A stretch of 64,000 nucleotides of DNA from NCBI GenBank assembly GCA_032358165.1, contig JAALGY010000031.1, forward strand, positions 1,736,001 to 1,800,000. Direction: 5' to 3'. The translations under genes were made by a program, and so were the position numbers. Source of the DNA: Diplosphaera chodatii (lineage: Eukaryota > Chlorophyta > Trebouxiophyceae > Prasiolales > Stichococcaceae). The notes beneath the pieces were generated by a model. The model saw only the letters and a program-made list of their open reading frames with translations, was not told where the DNA came from and ran no database searches. Shown piece after piece: positions 44,657 to 56,034 of this stretch (within the stretch, counting starts at the first letter, position 1; every line of letters starts with the position of its first letter).

Positions 44657-46163
44657 ATGTCCGATACATTCCAGAGCACTTTGGGCGTTAAGCAGGGATG
44701 TCCACTATCTCCAACCCTTTTCGGGATCTACATTGACGATTTCCAAGCGGAACTGGAGGCCGCCGGCGGGGACCTGGACCTGCCCACCCTGTGTGGTGTG
44801 CAGGCACCTGCCCTCTTCTATGCAGATGACCTGGACCTGGTGTCCACGTCCGTACGCGGCCTGCAGGCGCAGCTCGACCTGCTGGAGTCGTACTGCAAGC
44901 GCTGGCGCCTCACCGTCAACGTGAAGAAGACAAAGGTCGTGGTGTATGCAGCCCAGGCTGCTGCACCACCGGTTCTCACCTACATGCATGCTCCCATCGA
45001 AGTGCTGGACTCGTTTACCTATCTGGGGGTTGATATCTCTACTCGTAGTTCTTTTGCTGCCGCTAGCATCGGCAGAGCGGCCTCCGCCCAGCGCGCCGCA
45101 CTTGCATTGCAGCATCGTTGCCACGACCTGAGCCTGCATGACCCAGCATTGCAGCTGCATTTGTTTGATGCACTAGTACGTCCTGTTATGCTATATGGTG
45201 TCGAAACATGGGGACCTGGGGCGTTATGTGGTACTGGCATGGATACTTGTGAGCTTGTCCATCGGAAGTTCCTTCGGTCTGTTCTTGGCGTGCGCACAGG
45301 CACTCCCAACGTGGCGGTGTTGGGGGAGCTTGGGCGGTTCCCAGTGGCGCACACGGCAACGCTGGCCATCTGCCGGTTCTGGAACCGGCTGGTCGCAATC
45401 CCGGACACCCGCCTCACCAAGCAGGCATTCCTGGAGAACTGTGCTCTGGCCACACGGCCGGGGCGCAGCACCAGCAGCTCAGCATGCTGGGCTGCCCAGG
45501 TGTGTTCGTTCCTGCACTTCATGTCACCCATCGTTGACGGCGTGCCGCAGCGCATTGACACATCTGTTGTCACTGCACACCTGCAGCGCCGCACCTTCGA
45601 TGCTGTGAATGGCAGCGACTTGCGCAAAGTGCGTGAGTGGCTGGGAGTCAGGGGCCCTGTGAACAGTGACAACTACCAGATGGCCGGCTACTTGCAGGCA
45701 GTCGCCTCCAAGACCGGTCGTCGGCGGTTAGCACAGTTTCGCATGGGCAGTCACATGCTGGGGGTGGAAACAGGGAGGTGGCAGCGGCTGCCGCGGGCAG
45801 AGCGGCTGTGTCAGCGGTGTAACTGCGGCGTGGTGGATGATGAGGCGCATATGGTCTGGGGGTGTCCAGCCCTAGTAGATCAGAGGGTGCAGCATTCGGA
45901 GCTGTTTGAGGACAGCAACATCACATCAGTGGCGGACTTTATGCAGCAGGATGCCGGGCAACTGGCAGCCTTTTTGCGGGGTTGTCATGATCAATGTGCA
46001 GAGTTGGAGGGGTGTGCATCCAACCGGGATTGAGTGGAACCATTCTGTCAGCGGGGAGTGAACGGTTTCGTACACGACTCGTTGTGCATGTTGCTCTGGG
46101 TTTTTCCGCCAGAGCCTGTGGCTAGGCCAAAATGGCCCACCACCAGTATGTAATCAATGTCAT
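44657..46163 (+). mobile_element. LINE-A copy 5: RT motif B to tail, open frame
   Basis: A 458-codon frame (44657-46033) from MSDTFQSTLGVKQGCPLSPT through YADD to the normal end ELEGCASNRD. RT motif A is missing because of 5' truncation. It ends ATGTAATCAATGTCATG. Confidence 0.9.
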
Positions 46164-46435
46164 GTCAGTACCACATAACGCCCCAGGTCCCCATGTTTCA
46201 ACACCGTATAGCATAACAGGACGCACTAGTGCATCAAACAAATGCAGCTGCAGTGCTGGGTCATGCAGGCTCAGGTCATGGCAACGATGCTGCAATGCAA
46301 GTGCGGCGCGCTGGGCGGAGGCCGCTCTGCCGATGCTAGCGGCAGCAAAAGAACTACGAGTAGAGACATCAACCCCCAGATAGGTAAACGAGTCCAGCAC
46401 TTCGATGGGAGCATGCATGTAGGTGAGAACCGGTG
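46164..46435 (-). mobile_element. LINE-A internal fragment
   Basis: Minus-oriented piece of the post-RT region (GPGALCGT to TYMHAPIEVLDSFTYLGVD) joined at 46435 to LINE-C-like sequence. Confidence 0.8.
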
Positions 46436-47074
46436 ACGTCGGCTGCGGGTGACAACGGCGGTGGTGACGGCGGTGTCGGCTGTGCTGGGGGCGGCCGTGG
46501 TGCTCGGCGGCGGAGGGTTGGCCATGATTGCCGCCCGGGACGCCAGTGCGTCTCGAATCAGCTGCAGGCTGTACATGGCGATGCGCTGACCAAGTGGTGC
46601 GTCGAGGTCGAGGAGGTGTTCCTGGTGGTGGGCGGCGATGTGGGCGTGGGCGTCGAGGTGGTACGTGTGCCGGACGACGGCGAGTGTGATGGGGACGGGC
46701 TGCCGTGCGAAGACAGCTCTGAGTGCCCGCACATGTTGGACGAAGGCGGGAGGGCGGGGAAAGGCATGGGCGTCAGGGCGGGCTGCAAGTGGCATGTGGA
46801 CGGCGTCGAGGATGAGAGGCATGTACAGCCAGGAGTTGGTGGGGCGACGGGAGGCTGGCAGTGTGGCGTGGTCGTGGACGATGTTATCTGGCACAAGGGA
46901 GGGGAGGCGGCGGCGTTGTGATGCGGGGCGAGTGGCAGGGGGGCGGGCAGCAGGCCGTCGGTGGCCAGTGAGTTGTGTGGGCGGCGGAGTGGGGCGAAGT
47001 GCGAGGGCCGGTGAAGGAGCGTCTTGGCGAGGTGGCGGCGGCGGTGGGGTGGTCGCCAAGGGTGCTGCGGCCTG
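46436..47074 (-). mobile_element. LINE-C ORF1-like fragment
   Basis: Minus-strand open frame with a Pro-rich start (MATTPPPPPPRQDAPSPALA), then RPTNSWLYMPLILDAVHMPL and ITLAVVRHTYHLDAHAHIAA. Unlike LINE-A ORF1. It may belong to the same third element as 47655-48300; the element itself is not defined. Confidence 0.45.
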
Positions 47075-47458
47075 TTTGTTTGTTTGTTGTTTGTTTGTTT
47101 TTTACAAAGGGCGTCCAGACCAGAACCAAGCTCAATGAACAAGGCTCTGCGGCACAATGCGGCGTCTCACGTGTGAACGTGAGGGCGGCTGGGTAGGTCA
47201 TCGAAACGCTCTGTTCGAAATATGTCAATGGAGGACACTGAAACCACAAGGGAATGCAGGGCCCATGAGACCAGCGAAAGGCAATAGTCCCGATGAGGAA
47301 GGCTGCCTAATGGTCGTAAAAGTGCGGGGACCTGGCGGCGGCGGCAGCAAGGCCACGCACACGCGGCTAAGTCGCATCGCTGCGAGTGTCTAATCCTGAA
47401 GAGTCGTAACGTGTGTCTGTCCACGTGCCACGGCACCCGCGGGTAAACCCAGAAAACC
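47075..47458 (-). mobile_element. LINE-B copy, part of composite
   Basis: Minus-oriented LINE-B ending at AAAACC, joined to LINE-A exactly as at 25502/25503. Confidence 0.88.
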
Positions 47459-47654
47459 TTTTTGCGGGTTTGTCATGATCAATGTGCAGAGTTGGAGGGG
47501 TGTGCACCCAACCGGGATTGAGTGGAACCATTCTGTCAGCGGGGAGTGAACGGTTTCGTACACGACTCGTTGTGCATGTTGCTCAGGGTTTTCCCGCCAG
47601 AGCCTGTGGCTAGGCCAAAATGGCCCACCACCAGTATGTAATCAATGTCAATGC
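47459..47654 (+). mobile_element. LINE-A 3' end, part of composite
   Basis: Begins TTTTTGCGGGTTTGTC, with the same one-base difference (GGGTTT rather than GGGGTT) as the palindrome copies. It ends TGTAATCAATGTCAATG. Confidence 0.88.
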
Positions 47655-48300
47655 TCAGGGTCCAGGTTGCGCCCGATCCCGATGCGGTGAGCAGCCGCGA
47701 TGCCGTCGCGCAGGCGTGGCGGGAGCGATGGCACAGTGGCGATGTCCAGAGTGGACGCCATGATGGCAGGTCCGAGGCCCCAGCGGTGAAGGGCCCGGGC
47801 CGGTGCGTCGGTGTGGGAGATGGAGGATGCCGGGGTCCGCATGAGCTGGAAGCCATGAATGGACTTCCACAGCGCCGGCTGCGGCTGGAACAGGCGGAAC
47901 GCCCGCTTCGCTGCAAGTGCGGTGGCGAAGAGCTCCAGGGCGGGGGCGCCAGCGCCGCCAGCTCGTCGGGAGAGGCCGCACACCAGTCGCTTCGGGTTGC
48001 AGTTGGCGGAGAGGGGGTCGGTGTTGTAGCGATTGCGACTGATGTAGCTGTAGATGATGGTGTTGAGCTTCGCCAGTTGGGAGGCTGTGAGGGAGTCGAA
48101 GCTGAGGAGGTGCACCAGCTGCGACTGCAGATTCTGCTTGCCGACATACGCCCGTCCAAAGAAGGAGACGGCGTGCTTGGACCACTGCAGGACCGCCTTG
48201 CCAATAAGGCCGATCCGGGAGTTGATCTTGTGCTGGCGCGCGTCGACAGCGTCGCTGCCGCAGCCGATGATGACGCCCAAGTGGTTGACATGTGTGAGGT
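47655..48300 (-). mobile_element. LINE-C ORF2 C-terminal-like fragment
   Basis: Minus-strand 210-codon frame: MGVIIGCGSDAVDARQHKIN, VLQWSKHAVSFFGRAYVGKQ, LTASQLAKLNTIIYSYISRN. This pattern (GVIIG, a KW-like SLFGRA step, then a hydrophobic run) is like the region after the RT domain in LINE ORF2 proteins. It does not match LINE-A. The 3' end is cut by the LINE-A tail at 47654, the 5' end by LINE-B at 48301. Confidence 0.55.
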
Positions 48301-48784
48301 GTTTGTTTGTTTGTTTGTTTGTTTGTTACAAAGGGCGTCCAGACCAGAACCAAGCTCAATGAACAAGGCTCTGCGGCACAATGCGGCGTCTCACGTGGGA
48401 ACATGAGGGCGGCGAATGAATACCACATCAAACATCAGGTGTTCGAAACATGTAGATGGAGGACACTGAAACCACAAGGGAATGCAGGGCCCATGAGACC
48501 AGCGCAAGGCAATAGTCCCGATGAGAAAGGCTACCTAATGGTCGTACAAGTGCGGGGACGTGGCGGCGGCGGCAGCAAGGCCACGCACACGCGGCTAGGT
48601 CGCACCGCTGCGAGTGTCTAATCCTGAAGAGTCGTAACGTGCGTATGTCCACGTGCCACGGCACCCGCGGGTAAACCCAGAAAACCCCGCGCAGACATGC
48701 AGGGACCGGTTGCGTACAAGTACGCCGAGCTCTGGGCCCGCTGGGACCGGATACGCGGTGAGGCGCCCTGCATGCTGGTGAAAG
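48301..48784 (-). mobile_element. LINE-B variant copy, longer 5' side
   Basis: Minus-oriented LINE-B of the subtype with CATGTAGATGGAGG. It extends past ACCCAGAAAACC into sequence shared with 25870-26000. Confidence 0.85.
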
Positions 48785-49890
48785 CGCGCCGCACTTGCAT
48801 TGCAGCATCGTTGCCATGACCTGAGCCTGCATGACCCAGCATTGCAGCTGCATTTGTTTGAACCTAAACCCAAAATGGCCCACCACCAGTATGTAATCAA
48901 TGTCAATGATGCACTGATACGTCCTGTTATGCTATACGGTGTTGAACATGGGGACCTGGGGCGTTATGTGGTACTGGCATGGATATCTGTGAGCTTGTCC
49001 ATCGGAAGTTCCTTCGGTCTGTTCTTGGCGTGCGCACAGGTACTCCCAACGTGGCGGTGTTGGGGGAGCTTGAGCGGTTCCCAGTGGCGCACACGGCAAC
49101 GCTGGCCATCTGCCGGTTCTGGAACCGGCTGGTCGCAATGCCGGACACCCGCCTCACCAAGCAGGCATTCCTGGAGAACTGTGCTCTGGCCACCCGGCCG
49201 GGGCGCAGCACCAGCAGCTCAGCATGCTGGGCTGCCCAGGTGTGTTCGTTCCTGCACTTCATGTCACCCATCGTTGACGGCGTGCCGCAGCGCATTGACA
49301 CATCTGTTGTCACTGCACACCTGCAGCGCCGCACCTTCGATGCTGTGAATGGCAGCGACTTGCGCAAAGTGCGTGAGTGGCTGGGAGTCAAGGGCCCTGT
49401 GAACAGTGACAACTACCAGTTGGCCGGCTACTTGCAGGCAGTCGCCTCCAAGACCGGTCGTCGGCGGTTAGCACAGTTTCGCATGGGCAGTCACATGCTG
49501 GGGGTGGAGACAGGGAGGTGGCAGCGGCTGCCACGGGCAGAGCGGCTGTGTCAGCGGTGTAGCTGCGGCGTGGTGGATGATGAGGCGCATATGGTCTGGG
49601 GGTGTCCAGCCCTAGTAGATCAGAGGGTGCAGCATTCGGAGCTGTTTGAGGACAGCAACATCACATCAGTGGCGGACTTTATGCAGCAGGATGCCGGGCA
49701 ACTGGCAGCCTTTTTGCGGGGTTGTCATGATCAATGTGCAAAGTTGGAGGGGTGTGCATCCAACCGGGATTGAGTGGAACCATTCTGTCAGCGGGGAGTG
49801 CACGGTTTCGTACACGACTCGGTGTGCATGTTGCTCTGGGTTTTTCCGCCAGAGCCTGTGGCTAGGCCAAAATGGCCCACCACCAGTATG
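48785..49890 (+). mobile_element. LINE-A copy 6: post-RT region to 3' UTR
   Basis: Plus-oriented with an open frame at 48979-49773. A base is missing near 48945 (GTTGAACATGG rather than GTTGAAACATGG), shifting the frame. It ends at CAGTATG without TGTAA or tail and is followed by about 40 bp of other sequence. Confidence 0.87.
48861..48908 (+). mobile_element. 48-bp LINE-A end inserted in copy 6
   Basis: The last LINE-A bases (AAAATGGCCCACCACCAG... TCAATG) plus 11 unrelated leading bases sit between TTTG and ATGCAC, which are adjacent in other copies. Confidence 0.88.
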
Positions 49891-49930
49891 CTGACTTTCG
49901 CCGTTCTTAGCCTTTGCAGCACATTTGCAG

Positions 49931-50356
49931 CATTGACATTGACATTGATTACATACTGGTGGTGGGCCATTTTGGCCTAGCCACAGGCTCTGGCGGAAAA
50001 ACCCAGAGCAACATGCACAACGAGTCGCGTACGAAACCGTGCACTCCCCGCTGACAGAATGGTTCCACTCAATCCCGGTTGGATGCACACCCCTCCAACT
50101 CTGCACATTGATTGTGACAACCCCGCAAAAAGGCTGCCAGTTGCCCGGCATCCTGCTGCATAAAGCCTGCCACTGATGTGATGTTGCTGTCCTCAAACAG
50201 CTCCGAATGCTGCACCCTCTGATCCACTAGGGCTGGACACCCCCAGACCATATGCGCCTCATCATCCACCACGCCGCAGCTACACCGCTGACACAGCCGC
50301 TCTGCCCGCGGCAGCCGCTGCCACCTCCCTGTCTCCACCCCCAGCATGTGACTGCA
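49931..50356 (-). mobile_element. LINE-A 3' end copy
   Basis: Minus-oriented (CATTGA)n tail, 3' UTR and the end of ORF2, cut at CAGCATGTGACTGCA. Confidence 0.85.
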
Positions 50357-50760
50357 GCCATGCAGTTTAGACTTCCTCATCGGGACTATTGCCTTGCGCT
50401 GGCTCATGGGCCCTGCATTCCCTTGTGGTTTCAGTGTCCGCCATCTACATGTTTCGAACACCTGATGTTTGACGTGATATTCATTCGCCGCTCTCATGTT
50501 CACATGTGAGAAGCCGCATTGTGCCGCAGAGCCTTGCTCTCGAGCTTGGTTCTGGTCTGGACGCCCTTTGTAAAAAACAAACAAACAAACAAACAAACAA
50601 AAACGTGGTATTCATTCGCCGCTCTCATGTTGACATGTGAAAAGCCGCATTGTGCCGCAGAGCCTTGCTATTGAGCTTGGTTCTGGTCTGGACGCCCTTT
50701 GTAAAAAACAAACAGACAAACAAACAAACACCACCAGTATGTAATCAATGTCAATGTCAA
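50357..50760 (+). mobile_element. Two LINE-B variant ends in tandem, with LINE-A tail
   Basis: A LINE-B variant 3' end with tail (to about 50604), a second shorter one (50606-50731), then ACCACCAGTATGTAATCAAT and a decayed LINE-A tail. This is the right edge of the cluster. Confidence 0.82.
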
Positions 50761-51109
50761 AGGTCAATCAATGTTGCTCGCCACTATGGGCAGAGGCTAT
50801 TGAAACTCTTACAGGGTCAGGCAGCTAGTAACGAGAGATGGTGGGATCATGCTGCGATATGGCAACTTCGTTAAAAAGTGCGGCAGCGGCATGATGTGTC
50901 GTTATTGCTCAGGCTGTCAGCACAATTGCGACAACTTATGGTGGCCCTCATGACTGGAATGGTTGCTCAGATGGGTGGAGCCATCAAGGTTCGCATGAAC
51001 ATGCACCAGAAACCCACGTTCAGATGCCAAGGTGGCTGTGTGCTGTTACAACTTGATAGGCGTATGTGTGAGCACTCAAACTTCAGTCAACCGCCTGGCA
51101 TCGTCACTG
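50761..51109. other. Flank between TE cluster and TRAPPC3
   Basis: About 350 bp downstream of the TRAPPC3 stop. No coding or repeat signal is recognised. Confidence 0.5.
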
Positions 51110-52182
51110 CTAGTCATCGTCCTTGAAAGGGTACTGCTCTGTGTTTTGTGAGATCAAACGCAGACGTAGCTCATAAGCATCATCACCTCTCAGCACGTCC
51201 CGCTCAAATCCACACTCAACATTGATGTTGACCTGCATCGCCAATGCATCGCTCACTTGCTGCAAACAACCTTATGATGGCAACAGCAAGCACTGAGCAT
51301 TGCACACGACCTCATGCTAGGCATCATGTATGCCCATGCAGTTTCACCATCTCCAAAGCGCCGCGGATGACTCCACATAGGAGCTGGCAATATGACAGCT
51401 GCTGGCATCCTTCTGGTAGCTCCACGAAATCTGTGAGCAAGTTATCGTCCAACACCTGTGCAGCAGCAAACACAGAGGTTGCATCGTTTGAGTGTTGGAT
51501 GCTTCTTGTACAGTGCAAGCACGAAGCATCATAGCCCTGCAGGTGCCAAGGGAACTTGCAAGACGCCATACCAGGCTGCATTGTGTGTTGTCTGCATTCC
51601 AATTGGTCACCGATGCGGTAGTATTCAAAAACATTTTGAAGCCGACCTGCAAGAGGAAAACAACACTATTCACACCCTGATTGCGCATGTTCGATTGAGT
51701 GTGAGTCTGAACGTGCACATGACAGCCGCACCTTCGCAATCTTCTCAGCTGTCTCCTTGAAGTCCCCGCATGTTGTGGTTCTGGAGTTGGCGAGGAACTC
51801 GTCGATGAGTCTGATGCCAATATTATAGCCCCTACAGGCACAGATGCGATGCAATCTCGCTGCTGCACTGCGTATCCATTGCTGCGTTACGACCATGTCA
51901 GCAACTGTCAGTAACAGTACCGTGGCAGCTGTCAAGTTCCCACCACACGAATCAAGGCGGAGTTGGGGAATGTGCCTACATGCGGTCGAGCTGTTTGTTG
52001 ACCTCCTCCATGTCTTCGTGGTCGGTGATCAACTGCCGTACAACTGATCCGTAGGTAAGGCTGAGCACCTCCGCATTCTGCAAAGTCTCAGCCACTGTCA
52101 ACACATACTGGTCCACACCAGCCACCTGAACTGCGCAGATACTGGTGTCAAAAGCTTATCAGTAACTCACAATGGTCTCCAT
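51110..52182 (-). CDS. TRAPPC3: TRAPP complex subunit TRAPPC3 (Bet3)
   Basis: Core subunit of the TRAPP tethering complex, which acts in ER-to-Golgi transport as part of the Rab1/Ypt1 exchange factor. Exon 1 is only METI (ATG at 52182, context GCCGCCATGG). It splices in phase to NAEVLSLTYGSVVRQLITDH and EDMEEVNKQLDRM, then GYNIGIRLIDEFLANSR with FKETAEKIAK, VGFKMFLNTTASVTNWNADN, TDFVELPEGCQQLSYCQLLC with GVIRGALEMVKL, and a last exon VNINVECGFERDVLRGDDAY ending KDDD. The stop TAG is at 51110-51112. Each block lines up with human and yeast Bet3 at the expected spacing, and the length (about 180 residues) fits. The cysteine that is palmitoylated in Bet3 falls in the CGDF stretch. Confidence 0.93.
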
Positions 52183-52957
52183 GGCGGCAGATGTGAAGTG
52201 TAGGTTGGCTGTCAGCAATGCCGGGAGACCAGACTGCAGACGTCGCGCTGGGCGCCGCGCAGCAACACGTCAGCAGGTCACCAAGCACAGTCGCATCTGC
52301 ACTAAGAACCTCAACGCAGCGCTTGCAGACCCAAAGATGCAGATCGAGTCCGTGCAATGGCTCTGTCTACACGCACTGATCTTGCTGATTGAGCTACTTC
52401 TTGTGAACTTGGAGGAGCGCGGCAACAGATCCACGTGGAGCACTGGTCACAAGGTAAGCGAGAGGAAGGGCCGGCTGGGTTTTGCAGAACGCAGAGTGAT
52501 CATTGCAAGGGGTTCTCAGCAATTAAACATGCAGGAAGTTTTGCAATTGTGACATGTCAGCACATGTCGGGGCTTCGCAGATCCCTGGGCTATGCTGCAC
52601 GCTAGTACAGCATAGCTGCAAAAGCCGCTGGTCAACCTCTGTTGCCAACATCGCGCAGCTTTCTATTGGTCCGCATAGCCAAGTCTTGTTGCGCGCAGCT
52701 GACTGCTGGCGCCGTCATTCTCGGGAGGCAGCCCCCATGTGCGCGTGCTGACTCAAGCCAGATGCACGCACCGGGCAGCTCCAGCTCGTCCATGGTTGAT
52801 GGACGCTCACCGTCAGCGGTTTTGCACAAGCTTGCAAGTGGACACATATGACGATGCGCAGGTGGGACGCGACCGTATGCATATGTGGAAGGGCAGGGTC
52901 TTGCACTGGCTGCCTTGCTTGGTCACACCCGTGCTGACCATCCTCGACACGCTGCAG
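52183..52957. other. TRAPPC3 upstream region and unresolved 5' part of lipase gene
   Basis: Contains the TRAPPC3 promoter and probably 5' exons of the lipase-family gene on the plus strand. One candidate exon (about 52300-52455) has a hydrophobic run LHALILLIELLLVNL ending at a good donor (AAG|GTAAGC), but its link to the downstream gene is not proven. Confidence 0.4.
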
Positions 52958-55931
52958 GACTGTGTCAATGCGCTGTTGCTGAGTGAGTGCGTCTACAAGG
53001 CTTGTGATGGCGGTCCGCGTTCCGCAGCGGTCGCAGTCACCCAATGGAAACGACAGTTTGGCGAAACCTGCACCCTCACACGGCTGCAGTGCACGCTTCC
53101 GCACGTCCAGCACAGGTGAGCAGCCTGCTGTGACCCCATACATAATTCTTGTAAGCATATGTTTATGCGTACCTCTGACCATGACCACAAGACAGGCGCC
53201 CCGTGCTGCAGGTATGTGTTGGGCAGCGCACGCGACGCCCTTTACGTGGCGTTGCAAGGGACCAAGTACGGCAGGGACCTGGTGACAGACCTCACCTTTT
53301 GGTTCAATCCTGTGTGGGAGGATGCTGATGAGCAGCTATTGGTGAGCACCTTAGCGATGACTCTGAAACCAACAGATGGTGGAACATCATCAATGCATGT
53401 TCCAGGTTGCTTTCCAGGCCAATGCCCCACAGCGCGTCTGCAAGCCAGGGTTTCGTCGTGGTTGCAGTCGGCCCATCGTGGCTTTTTGGAGCGCTCCCGG
53501 CAGGTCCCAGCAGAGGCACTGCTCGCATGGGCACGGCAGCACGGCCGGCGCCTTGTCTTCTGTGGGCACTCCTTGGGAGGTGTGTGCCAGGCTACCTGCG
53601 GCACTCTCATTGTACCCAAGCTCGGTTGTCTCCTGTCACAGTGCCAGTTCGTGACTCCTGCGTCCAACAGCAGGTGCCGTGGCGGTGCTGTGCACACTGA
53701 GATTGCTCCGTGGCCTGGGCGACAATGCAGCCCAGCGCAGCGTCCGCTGCATCACCTTTGGCATGCCAGCTATCGGCAATGCTGCCCTGGCAAACCATGT
53801 CAGCCTTCTCGGGTGGCAACGCTGCTTCACGAGCTTTGTCCTCCCAGGTGCGTCTGCATACAGATGACAAGCAGTCACGGCTGTGCTGAAGCCTGCATCA
53901 AGCTGGCTGCATGTACACTTCCACAGCTCAAAACTCTGCTGTTGCTTGCAGAGGATCCTGTGCCTCGGCTTATGGCGACAGCAGCCTCCCCTCCAGGTCG
54001 AGCCCTGGCTGCTGCAGAGGTGGAAGCAGCATTGGGGCAGGCTCAGCCTGGCTCAGGCAGTGATCACATAGCTGCCTTGGAGCCACAGCCAGCCAAACAC
54101 GCTGCTGAAGGCAGACCAACCCCTGAACCAGCTGCAGCACAGCGGCCCGCAGCAAGCGTGCCCGGCCACCTGCAACATTGGAGCACGCTGCGCAAGGCGG
54201 CAATTGCAGGCATTGCCAGTCTCCAGCAGGCTCTGCCGCTGCAGTCACGCTTTGTGCACTTTGGCAACTACTGCACCTTGCCGAGGCCCACGCAAGGGGA
54301 GCAGGAAGCCGAGCCGCACACCCCCTCAAGCGCACAGGCTCCGTCGGCTGAGTGAGTGTTCACACCTAAATGAACAACGGCTGGGCCACCGTCTGTCATG
54401 CACACAAGTTCGCCGCTTGATTGCATGGTATCATCATTGCTAACATTTGTAATCTAATGTACGTGCTTTTCCTAAGTGTCATCACCTGACATGCAGGTCC
54501 GGGCTGCTGCTTGCGGGCCACCGCATGCCTTCATACCGTGCGCGCGTGTTGGGGTTTGCCGGAAGGCTGACGAAGGCACACAGCAGCGCGGGCGCTGATG
54601 TGGTGCTGAGCGACGCGCTTGCTCCCCAGCTGGCAGATGTGACTGCTAGCACACTACACCTGCCACTGCCTCCACGGCCAAGCAGATCCGCTGATGCCAC
54701 GGCTGGCCGGCCGAAGCTGCAGGCCAATCGCAGCTATGCTAGGGCTTGGCAGTGGCTGCCAGGTGTCAGCGGCCAGAGCGCCACTGGCGAGCCTTCAAGC
54801 AGCGTGCGGCTGCGCATCAGCCTTCAGGCAGCAGGGAATGCAGCAGCACTCTACAGCATCAGTAGCGCACGACTGCAGCAGCTGGGCCGGGCATCGCTGC
54901 CGATGTCCTGGGCGTTGCAGGTCGGTCCTCCACCTGTGCAGCCAGGCGAGGATCCAGCACTGGGCAGCACAAGCGGACCCGGCAGGGTGCGCCTCTGGGT
55001 CACAAGCGTCCTCTCCAGCGCAACAGTGCAGCAGTCGCAGCAGCAGCCGCAGGCAGCTGTGCGGTGCCCAGTCTTGGAGACCGTGCTGCCACTTGCACAC
55101 GCACAGCAGGTGCTTGCACAGCCGCAGATGGTGCTGAAGCTGCGCTCGGACTTTGTGGTGGCAGCTGTGAGGGTGCAGATTCGACATCAGCTGCTGTGGG
55201 TGCTTGGCGGGTCAGCGGCAGCTGCTGCCCAGCTGCTGATGCCCACAGTAGCTGGTGCTGCTCCGTCTGCCAGCACTGGCTCCGCAAACACCGCTGCGGC
55301 GTCCGCTGAGGCCTCGCACCACAGGACAGCGGGATCCTGGCCGCCGTGGGCGGCCTCAGCAGTGCATCACTCCGCCGCCGCCAAGCTGCCAATTGGCCTG
55401 CAGTACTTGCACTTCAGCAGCACCATAGCCAGGCTGGACCAGCACTGCGCTGCTCTGCTGCAGTTGCTGCGACAGCAGCCAGCTGCTGCTGCTGGCAGCT
55501 GCGCAGGCCCTACGGGCCATGGGACAGCATACCCAGCGCTGTGGCAGAGGCTGCTGGGTGCCGCGCATGGGGCGTGGATGCCGCGCTCAGCGCGCCGCAT
55601 GCTGCAGGCTGGGCAGCCGCCGCAGCTGCTCTTGTGCATCGTCTCGCCTCGGGACTCACAGCTCACAGCCGTGGGTGGCGCATGTGCAGCTGCTGCAGCG
55701 GCCGGCATCGAGGTGCTGGTGACCGTGTCGCCATCACAGGCGGACAATCTGGCCACGGTTCTGGAGCGCTACAGCACGAACGGACGGCCTCCTGTGGTGC
55801 TGGAGCTCCATGGGTGGGCAGGTGACGAGCCCCGCGAATCCAGTGCTGTTGAAGTGCTAGAGCAGCTGTACAGGATGATGCTGCGCGTGGATGCCAGGAG
55901 CAGCCTGCCAGCCGGCAGCTCCAAAATGTAA
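52958..55931 (+). CDS. Class 3 lipase-family alpha/beta hydrolase, 5' end unresolved
   Basis: The first safe exon reads DCVNALLLSECVYKACDGGP and ends HVQHR, then YVLGSARDALYVALQGTKYG with RDLVTDLTFWFNPVWE, as in plant lipase class 3 proteins. Next come AHRGFLERSRQVP, the nucleophile elbow GHSLGG (near 53565; Ser is the catalytic residue), ITFGMPAIGNAALANHVSLL, and LPEDPVPRLM with the likely catalytic Asp. An intron at 54353-54497 (GA|GTGAGT) joins a low-complexity linker to ESGLLLAGHRMPSYRARV, so the later 450-residue part belongs to the same protein. That C-terminal part, Ala/Gln-rich with LLLCIVSPRDSQLTAVGGAC and VTVSPSQADNLATVLERY, has no domain I can name. Stop TAA at 55929-55931. Substrate unknown. 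Confidence 0.82.
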
Positions 55932-56034
55932 ATTATGGGTTATGGCCCCGGGTTTGTTTGAGCTGTGTTTTCAGACGATGATTGTCTCTGACAACACCAA
56001 ACTGCGTGTACCATACACCATGGTGTCAGCCCCT
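55932..56034. other. Convergent 103-bp spacer
   Basis: The lipase-family stop and the DDX27 stop are only 103 bp apart on opposite strands, so the two transcripts probably overlap at their 3' ends. TGTAA at 55927-55931 overlaps the lipase stop codon. Confidence 0.6.

Larger units (their letters stand above)
22431..50760. mobile_element. Nested retrotransposon cluster (LINE-A, LINE-B, LINE-C)
   Basis: Nearly every base of this 28-kb interval belongs to pieces of LINE-A or LINE-B in both orientations, joined at (TCAATG)n or (CAAA)n tails. No single-copy gene is visible inside. Individual pieces are listed separately. Copies are very alike in sequence, many with open reading frames, so much of the cluster is young. 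Insertions fall inside other copies of the same families rather than in unique DNA. Confidence 0.9.

Noticed and set aside
48861..48872. Interstitial telomere repeat
   Set aside because: Only nine bases fit the CCCTAAA unit, too few to claim.
22431..50760. LTR retrotransposon or virus insertion
   Set aside because: No LTRs, protease, integrase or capsid genes. The endonuclease is APE-type and the RT is of the non-LTR kind.
54525..55931. A separate 468-codon gene downstream of the lipase
   Set aside because: The GA|GTGAGT donor at 54353 and the acceptor at 54497 join in phase to give ESGLLLAGHRMPSYR, so it is the C-terminal part of the same gene.
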